A stretch of 64,000 nucleotides of DNA. Source: Coleophoma eucalyptorum. Its lineage: Eukaryota; Ascomycota; Leotiomycetes; Helotiales; Dermateaceae. This document shows, piece after piece, positions 56,483-64,000 of this stretch (its first letter is position 1; each line of letters opens with the position of its first letter). The translations under genes were made by a program, and so were the position numbers. The stretch spans positions 365,830 through 429,829 of the forward strand of contig JALRME010000015.1 of assembly GCA_026120035.1 (NCBI GenBank), in the 5' to 3' direction. The notes beneath the pieces are model-generated. The model was given only the letters and a program-made list of their open reading frames with translations, was not told the DNA's origin and ran no database searches.

Positions 56483-59013
56483 GCTCTGCTTCCGTGAGGA
56501 CCTTCACAACTGAGTCCATTTTGTCTCTCAATCCCTGAGTTGCTGACAACGTGCACAGATCATAACCCCTCCTTGGCTGGAACATTGACCCGTCGAAGCG
56601 AGATCGCGCGGAGGAAGGGGAGGAGAAGAGGAAGAAGTGCAGAAAGCCCAGCCGTGGCTTTGCTACCGGTAGCAGGGGGGATGAAGAAACATGATAAGGT
56701 TCTATAATTGCGTTCCTATTTCAATATGGAGGTATGGATCTTGAGACCAGTAATGCACGTGGCATAATTAAGTACTTGACATGTCCAGGCAAACCTGCCG
56801 AGACTGAAATTGATAGTGAAAGAGAAGTGTCGGAAACTCATGCATCTCGGGCTGCAACAATGCCATGTATTGTAACAAGATACGGGATACGGAATATTGA
56901 ATCTCAGTATACATACATACCTTTGGACATTTTCATCCTCTGACTACTTCCCTGTCACCAAGACAAGCCGTCCCGCGCTCTCACAGGCCAGCCACAGCGA
57001 TACTGACTAGGGCCTTCGGCTCTAGAACACACAACGGATGCGGCGCTGGCGCTCAATCTAAAAGTTTCAAGCCACCAAATTACATTACATTTGGAATCTG
57101 CAGCTGGACAGGATTTGAACGTAAGGATGGACCTGATTAAAGAATCCTTCTAGAAGCTTTGCACCGTAGACAACAGTATACAAGGCTTATCTGTAATCGC
57201 TGACATGCTGTCAAACTGAAACCGTGCATGGAAACGTGTGTGGGTAAGGTACGGGCTTCGTCAAGGTTTGATGCGTGAGGGGATGATGAAGTAGGTATCT
57301 AGGTCGGGGGAGATTTCGCATGTGGAAGGTTTGATAGAGATGCTAACGAGGGAGCCCGCGAATTCTGACCTGTGTCTCCGGCCTAGGTTACGTCGATGTA
57401 GTTCCGTAGCTCTACTCGAGTTCTCCTATCCATGCGCTCGCCCCTCCTCGCACAGATCTCTCTCATCGTGTGCCTTCATGGGCTGATCAGGCTCGATATC
57501 AGGCCTCTCTATTCAAACCACCGCTCTGAGTACGAAAGAAAACTCAATGAGGAAATGTAAACTGGCAAGCGCTCTACCATTGTTGTTCGCTTGGTGGTGC
57601 ATGCGTACCCATGGTTTCCGGTGATGTGATTCATTGATTCATTCATTTTCATCCCTTTCTTCCCGCTCGAGCGATACGCCCGTCCCCATCGTGTTTGCTC
57701 TGGTTGGGACGTCACTTAGCACCAAGCGAATCCCCCTGTCACCTGAGAATGGACGGAGTGGATTTCCTAGACTGTAATCCAACCACCTCCACCATCCGTT
57801 TTTCTACGCCCTGTATTCTCTGTATCCCGTCTTCCTCGTGGTTGCCATTCGTACTTTCTGGACAGGGGTCAGAGGACGGTAAGGTATCTTTCTCATTGGC
57901 AAGATTTAATGGGTGTGTGCCAATCTGCTAGTTCTTTTGAGAGAACAATGATCTCCCGCCAGAAATTTTAAAATTATAAAAAGATGGAACCACAATCACC
58001 AATCTCAATCTCCCATCTCTGCTGATTTTCCTCTAGCCGGAGCTTTGAACAAATCACCGAACGGGGGAAAAAATAGAGGCAGGAGAGTACCACAATAATA
58101 ATCAACCCAACCTCCGACGTTGAGGGGAAGAAAGTCGACATCATGACTCTCGATTAGGGGAAGTAAAAGAAGAGCCATGAGATGTACGAGGTTTCAGATG
58201 CGCGCAATTGGGAGGTCGACTAGAAGTCAAAGATACGAATTGTACGAAAAAGGGCTTAGCTAAGCCAAACGGAAGCAAGTCAGGTCAATTAATTGTGTTT
58301 TGCACGATGCAGTGTGTGTTGAATTGGGGAGCCCGGGAATGGGAGCAGATCAGTTGTTTGGTTCATAGCGATGCAAACAAAAGCAAGACATAAACACAGC
58401 AGTCTCTATTCTTCCTCGAATAATAGCGGTGATGATGGCAATGACAATCACAACAAAGACAATCTCGTCAACTGGCAACCCTGCCACTCTAACTCTCTCC
58501 CATCGGCTGTTGGTCCTTCTCTCCTCTGCTCTCCGACTAGCGCTTGACGTCCGACCTCCCTTACAATCCGTTCGCGACCAGTCTTCGACATAGCTAAATG
58601 TCTAACGTCCTTACCTGACAACTGCTCCAGACATACATACCCTGACCCGACCCTTTCATTCTCACCCTTACCCCAAAGAAACCCAGGCCACACCGAGACA
58701 GACGTCCAAACGTGCATTTCCCTTACCTTTTTGTTCTCGTCCCTAGGTTGAACCACGGCCTTCCTGAGCCTTTGACCCTTCACCTTGCCATCGCCGTCGC
58801 CCATCCTTCAGACCCGTCGAAACACGATCCCTTCGCCTCATATCGACGATTCTCTTCCGCTCTCTGCTCGACATCTCTCCATTGAGCTCGAATCGAATCG
58901 AATCGACTCGATACACATTCTCTACCTTCCTTCTTGGAAACCATTGGCCTGCCGTGCGAATGCTGAGTTCCCCGACCTTTTAAGCTCTACCTCAAAACAC
59001 ACAGACCTTTACG
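56483..59013. other. 2.5-kb region upstream of RAS1
   Basis: No domain-bearing frame is seen. The last 550 bp are pyrimidine-rich and probably form a long RAS1 promoter and 5' leader. Frames at 58448-58804 (minus) and 58785-59165 (plus, no ATG at its start) look spurious. A frame near 56578-56690 rich in Lys/Glu (RDRAEEGEEKRKK) follows the previous gene but has no join to it. Confidence 0.5.
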
Positions 59014-59913
59014 ATGGCGAGCAAGGTGAGCTCCCCCTCAACAATTGGCATACCTTCAATAAGGTCCATACGAGATCAGTTGATGCGACGACGTCTTTGA
59101 TGTGCATGATAGCTAACGAGAATGTCATCTGCAGTTCCTGCGAGAATACAAGTTGGTGGTTGTAGGTGGTGGTGGAGTGGGAAAGAGTTGTTTGACTATT
59201 CAATTGATACAAAGCCATTTCGTCGATGAATACGATCCAACCATTGAAGGTACTGTCAATCAATCCCCACCTCAAGCTCTATCGATGCGCTCGGCAGGAT
59301 ATACCACTACCCACGTACTAATCGTGCCCACCCACAGATTCATACCGCAAGCAATGCGTAATTGACGATGAAGTCGCGCTTCTCGATGTCCTCGATACCG
59401 CCGGTCAAGAAGAATACTCAGCTATGCGCGAACAATATATGCGAACGGGCGAAGGTTTCCTACTTGTCTACTCGATAACAAGCAGACAGAGCTTCGAAGA
59501 AATCATGACCTTTCAACAACAGATTCTACGAGTCAAGGATAAGGATTACTTCCCAATCATCGTAGTAGGAAACAAGTGCGATTTGGAAGGCGAGAGACAA
59601 GTTTCTAAGCAAGGTAAGTCAACCTTTTCATGTATTTCTTACACTCATGCTGATTATTTCCTCAGAGGGCGAAGCACTAGCACGATCCTTCGGATGCAAG
59701 TTCATCGAGACCTCTGCCAAGTCGCGCATAGGTGTTGATAATGCTTTCTACGACATTGTACGAGAGATCAGACGCTATAACAAGGAGATGGCCGGCTACA
59801 CAGCAGGAGGTGCTGCAGGAGGCGCCGGTGCAAATGGGCAGATGGGCAAGATGGAGGTCGATGGTGGAGGAGAGGGAAAGAGGGGGGGATGTGGATGTTG
59901 CGTAATTATGTGA
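59014..59913 (+). CDS. RAS1: Ras GTPase, RAS1/RasA orthologue
   Basis: Four exons (59014-59025, 59135-59249, 59338-59613, 59666-59913) encode 216 residues; the first carries only four codons (MASK). Motifs are the P-loop [10 protein letters not shown], switch [15 protein letters not shown] (completed across intron 2), [11 protein letters not shown] in switch II, NKCD and ETSAKS. The C terminus has a Gly-rich hypervariable region and ends GCGCCVIM, a CAAX box for farnesylation with a further upstream Cys that could be palmitoylated. All catalytic residues look intact, including Gln of AGQEE. The sequence closely matches the filamentous-fungal Ras1/RasA group, which controls polarity, growth and conidiation via adenylate cyclase and MAPK pathways. 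Confidence 0.97.
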
Positions 59914-60820
59914 GGTGTGCGTGTGCACCGTTCTTGGGTTGACTTGGAGACCAAGGAAGAAGTGAGGAGATATACCATGTCGAGAGTCAGTCATTCTGGG
60001 CGCCTGAGCAACATCAACTTCTTTCGGATTTCATCTATACGTCTATTTGCTGGTGCATTATGGGTACCGCGGGGTGTTTGGTTGTACTGTACGTTCTGAG
60101 GGCCGAGCATTGCAAGAAAATGCTTTGCTGGGGAAGGAGAAGAAGACAGCGAGCAGGAATCGATTCGACATGTAACTTTGGACCAGGAAACGGAACTGCG
60201 GCTTAGGCCCTTCTACTATAATCGAAAACGATGCAGCAAACTTTCGTCTTTCCACCATCCGCATAATCTTACGCATTGCATACAACAAGAGACCTGGCCG
60301 TCTTTCCTTTTCTTATTTTCCAGTCAGAGACCGCAAAGTATACGACACCATGGGCCCATGGGAAATCTGTACTACCACAGATGCATCATTTCACAAAAAT
60401 CCCCGGGGAAGCTGCCCACATAGTCAAGGAAACTATTGTCAACACCTTGGGAGGGCTTTCTATACCCCAAAGTCGTTTCTCTATCTCCGTCTGGTTGGCG
60501 TCAAAACTCGGATCAAATGTTCTCTCCTCTCTTTTTCCAGTCTTTACAAGAGAAAAATCTTTCCTTCCTTCTTCTTCTTTTAACGTAGTACACCTTTATA
60601 GTTCTTCAGTTTAGTTTAGTTTTATTGCCTTTCATGTTGTTGAAAGTTTTCTCTTATCTCTCCTACTTCTTACCCCTGGAGAATGGGGATGGGAGATGGC
60701 GGGAGGAAGATGGGTGGATGGAATGTGGTCATGCATAAAGAGCATTGTCTTTTTATGCTCTTGCTTGGGAGGTTAGGAAATTTTCATATATGGTTCTTTC
60801 CTTTTAAAACCAAAAGAAGA

Positions 60821-60840
60821 TCTGTCTGTCTGTCTGTCTT
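60821..60840 (+). repeat. TCTG tetranucleotide microsatellite
   Basis: About five copies of TCTG (TCTGTCTGTCTGTCTGTCTT) in the presumed RAS1 3' region. Confidence 0.8.
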
Positions 60841-61443
60841 TGTGTTTTGTTGTCCTCATTTGATTTGTTAGTTGTAATGCTTCGTTTGTTCTTCCTTCTC
60901 TTGTCTTCTCCCTCCCTATCAAGATAGTGAAAAGGGGGATGGAGGAGAAGAGATGGCCGGGATATCTGGTGAGTGTGTGTGTATCTGTGTCTAGAAAGTG
61001 GGTTGATTAGTATAAAAAAATGGAATTTTTGATTCTAAACATATGCAGTGGAAGGGGAGGGTAATGGGCTGGGGGAAGAAAGTACGAATGTGATATGTTT
61101 AGTAAATATGTCAGTCGTTTTCCTTTCTTGGAAGGAAAAACGAGCATAAGCTGCCCAAAAGTCCTCAAAAGACGTCTCCGTCTCTTTATTTGGACTAACT
61201 CTTCATACACCTTGCAACTTTCTGTCTTTCGTCCCTTATTTTCGGACTTAGAAATTTTATAGCAGAAGATTGGAAGACCGGACTTTTATCAAATCAATGT
61301 ATTGCCTCTATGGTCTTTCTATCCCAGATTTAAGTCAGTAGAGTACCATCTACAGATGATTCAGGGGAGGGGCATCAACTTGTCTGCTTTATTTACGGGA
61401 AAAAAAGCCTAATGTGACAATAGAGGTTGGTAGAGCGGCAAGT

Positions 61444-61468
61444 ATGCAATGTAATGCAATGCAATGCA
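61444..61468 (+). repeat. ATGCA pentanucleotide repeat
   Basis: About five imperfect copies of ATGCA (with one ATGTA) in gene-free DNA. Confidence 0.8.
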
Positions 61469-63546
61469 GTATGCCCGTTCTCCTGCTTTTCTTGTCCCGC
61501 AAGTATATTTCACTGCCGTCAGAAAACATCCATACAAAAGAAAGAATCAGGCCTGCTTGGCTGCCTGATTTGGGCGGATTTCAAAGAGGAATCAGCTCTC
61601 GTTTCATGGACGGAAAGGCTGGCTATCTTATTTATACCCAATCCGTCGGTGAAGCAGCATCATTCCACGCAATTGAGTTGCTGACTGCCCTTGTTTGGCA
61701 AGTAGCTTGTAAACTTTATTCAGCTCCCTTGTAAGTAAGCAAGGCAAGCTAGCATCAACGACAGCCCTCTCTCATCTACGTCACACAGCCCTTCTCTTTT
61801 GCGTTTTTCAGCTCCTCATCAAGCCCTATCAGTGCCATGTACTACCACAAGTATTGTATCTGCTGCATCTATTGTCCCTGATATACTTACCTCAGCGCCC
61901 CCAGATCTCGGTCGGCCACTTTCGCGCCCAACGATCTTGTCGGATATCGCTCAAGGGACAAGCGCAGGATGGGGGTGATCAACTTTAGAGTCTGGTGATG
62001 CGCTAGATGGTTCTGGAACCACTCGACGATCCCTGGACAACCCATTGTGAGGTTGTTTTGCTTTGCAGGGGAATATATCGCCTAGACTGCGTTCTCGCAG
62101 ACGGAGAGCGCTTACCGGTGTATCATGCCCCGCTGCGGCCACGCTTCCTAAGTCACAGAAGATAATATTAGCTGGCACTGGGTGGTCTCGCTGCGGGTCG
62201 TGAATAGCATGGTCTCTATTAATGGTAGGAAATTGGCGAGGGAGCAGTTGTCGCAAAAATCAGAGACGCTTGCATCAACAGGCTCTTGGTCAGCAATCGC
62301 TGGATTCTCTAACGGTGGCGGACTCATGAATAGTGACCTATCCCTGGATTTGGCACTGAACCCCCCTCTCTAAGGTCATTAGAGTGACTAAATCAAATAG
62401 CAAATCATATCCTCCGGCGTAAATAATCAGCTATGGAAGTTGCTAATATGGTAAGAGTGCTCTTATTGGACGTCACTTAGGGTATTGGTGCTGCCGCAAA
62501 AGGCGCAGATGCAGATGCTTTAGTTACTTTAGTTCTGTACTTGTATATCAGCTCTAGGATGCAGTGTCAGCATATCAAAAGAGCCAGTCTTATGCTCGCA
62601 ACGCCTACGGGCCCCGCATGCTTTATGGTGGCTCTTGGAGAGGAAGAGGTTGGGGCTTGTGCCATTTGAGGCTGCGGGACTGTTGTGGATTGGCGATGCC
62701 CGTCTAGGAGCCACCTTCTGGATATCGGACGTAGGAGACAGCTCCGCTCAGATTTGTGGGACTGTGGCGGGTATAGCATCAGCGCGATGTCTGATGTCCT
62801 GATGCCCTGGGTTCAGTTGCTCGCTTACATGACTCGTCTCTTTGAGCCCTCCTCACGTGTAGAAAAGGCCGTCATAAGATGTTTCAGCTATGCTCGGATA
62901 CAACTAAAGAGGTGAAATGTTTGGTTGATAAGGTAAGGTCCAACCTCCACTGTGACGATCCGGGTCAATTCTGGACATCCATCCCAAAGAATGCGCTCCT
63001 TACCTGCCAACTTCCAGTTACCATCATGTCACGTGCTATACTCGGCTCGCATCCATGCCCTTGGGTGGATGATCTCCAGGTGAGATCTAGGTGTGGCGCT
63101 TCTCTATCTCCTACGTCCTTGCACCCGCCCCATCCCCTCCGGAGCGTTAGGCCTGTATTAGCTGAAAATGTCGACTCTGGTTATTTTGCCCTTGATTGCT
63201 TTTTCCCCTCGTTCACCAATTTTTTTTTGGTTTACATCGAGATCGAGTTGTCGGCTGTGCATCACGGCCTTGAGAATCGCTTTGGTGACGCTCGACCTCG
63301 TTTGTCTGAAGAAGGCCTCAATGCGGCATGGGAGTACCAAGTGACGTCGATGCTGTTTAAAGAACCGCGTCTCCCGTCCAGATCCAGAAAAGAGGATTGT
63401 TTACAGACTCACGAGACCCAGACACACACATGTGGTCCTAGGCTGCCATATCGCAAACCCGGACAAGATTCGAGACGCCGCATCGCGGCCATTGTATGCC
63501 CCAGACGGGGTGTTGAAGAGGGATATTTAACTACACATGACTGAAT

Positions 63547-64000
63547 ATGGCATTTCCACAGCTACCGTTGCGACATGAAGGCCAAATTAATGAGAAGGAG
63601 CAAGTCTCCCAACTTTGCGATGAAAAAGTACATCGGCCAACGCCGAAACCGAGACGGAAAGGCTTCGACTGGATATCTGACCCTCAAAATCTAACGCCTT
63701 TTCAAGATTTCATTATAAACGGAGTGGATTGGAACAAGTCACCGCTGGGACCGATAAAAGACTGGCCATTGCAGCTGAAACGGATGGTGTTATTAATCGT
63801 GGCCGATCCAAGTCCTGCTGTTATTTATTGGGGGGATGATTCTACTATCATTTATAACGAGGCTTATACAAGCTTGATTCAACAGAAACACCCTGCGCTT
63901 CAAGGCCAAGATCCAAGGATTGAAACTGCCGAGCTATGGGGGTACTTTGAAAAATTACTGGCAAGGCAGCGAGAGACTGGCGAGACGATCGTTGAAGGCG
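63547..64000 (+). CDS. Probable hybrid sensor histidine kinase, N-terminal part (cut by window edge)
   Basis: The frame is open from an ATG at 63547 to the last base, about 151 residues. After a Lys/Arg-rich start it reads FIINGVDWNKSPLGPIKDWP and then VADPSPAVIYWGDDSTIIYN followed by EAYTSLIQQKHPALQGQDP. This arrangement (W-x-x-TPLGP-x-x-WP, then a PAS-like IYWG-x-x-x-T-x-x-YNEAY) is the N-terminal sensory segment of a class of fungal hybrid histidine kinases and of related bacterial PAS kinases. The kinase and receiver domains would lie beyond the right edge, so the call rests on the sensor only. An upstream exon cannot be excluded. Confidence 0.7.
   Translation, partial: MAFPQLPLRHEGQINEKEQVSQLCDEKVHRPTPKPRRKGFDWISDPQNLTPFQDFIINGVDWNKSPLGPIKDWPLQLKRMVLLIVADPSPAVIYWGDDSTIIYNEAYTSLIQQKHPALQGQDPRIETAELWGYFEKLLARQRETGETIVEG

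Larger units (their letters stand above)
59914..63546. other. Gene-poor 3.6-kb region downstream of RAS1
   Basis: The left part is T-rich and probably holds a long RAS1 3' UTR; it includes TCTG repeats at 60821-60840 and an ATGCA-type repeat at 61444-61468. Frames at 61951-62256 (minus), 62567-62779 (minus) and 62879-63544 (plus, 221 codons) lack recognisable domains. The last one ends three bases before the histidine-kinase ATG and could be upstream coding sequence, but its composition is poor. Decayed coding sequence is possible. Confidence 0.45.

Noticed and set aside
57080..57140. GATTTGAAC stretch as a minus-strand tRNA
   Set aside because: The five-base stems on either side are not complementary and no cloverleaf is possible.
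58448..58804. 118-codon minus-strand frame upstream of RAS1
   Set aside because: It mirrors pyrimidine-rich leader DNA, has purine-driven composition (Arg, Glu, Gly) and no domain.
58785..59165. Plus-strand frame overlapping the RAS1 start as an upstream ORF
   Set aside because: It does not begin with ATG and runs through the RAS1 first exon and intron in another frame.

Overview
The window reads as nuclear DNA of a filamentous ascomycete (Pezizomycotina). Genes are intron-rich, with short introns of about 45-125 nt, GT..AG ends and CTAAC/CTGAC-type branch points. The content is typically fungal: a HET-domain NLR, a Ras1 orthologue ending in CVIM, Zn2Cys6 clusters, a BUD3-type DH protein, a secreted intradiol dioxygenase and a starch-binding glucoamylase. 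A leotiomycete is my guess from general feel only. Exon boundaries below were inferred by eye from splice signals, frame continuity and remembered family sequence.

Layout. 1-1852 (+): 3' part of a disordered protein with 33-residue tandem repeats carrying NPF motifs. 2307-3149 (-): conserved fungal unknown. 3897-6422 (+): TRP/YVC1-like channel whose 5' end is unclear. 7976-9079 (+): secreted intradiol dioxygenase-like protein. 9780-13841 (-): 1353-aa protein with three Zn2Cys6 clusters plus a Cys/His-rich C terminus. 15558-18872 (+): importin-9/Kap114. 19088-19327 (-): possible CsbD-like remnant. 19865-21908 (-): class I alpha-mannosidase (GH47). 22961-23880 (+): Rev7 HORMA protein. 24686-27626 (-): RNF216-type RBR ubiquitin ligase with SUMO-interaction-like motifs. 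30728-31852 (+): Lyc1-type GNAT. 32147-32708 (-): Dcc1-like protein far shorter than its family. 33780-38467 (+): BUD3-like DH protein. 39426-40525 (+): PhyH-type dioxygenase. 41543-42775 (+): PI31-like proteasome regulator. 44290-46964 (+): HET-NB-ARC-TPR NLR with a premature stop. 48845-50853 (-): glucoamylase GH15-CBM20. 52517-54167 (-): Sec14-like CRAL-TRIO protein. 55341-56482 (+): molybdopterin-binding-domain protein. 59014-59913 (+): RAS1. 63547-64000 (+): start of a probable sensor histidine kinase, cut by the right edge.

Most genes are unrelated housekeeping loci: nuclear import, N-glycan trimming, translesion synthesis, cohesion, septation, Ras signalling and lipid transfer. There is no obvious biosynthetic cluster. 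The accessory-looking parts are the NLR locus with its AT-rich flanks (42.8-48.8 kb), the gene-poor 27.6-30.7 kb stretch and the 59.9-63.5 kb stretch. The most unusual proteins are the triple-Zn2Cys6 protein, the NPF-repeat protein, the NLR with a CAA-to-TAA stop inside a TPR unit, the RBR ligase with SIM-like motifs and the short Dcc1-like protein.
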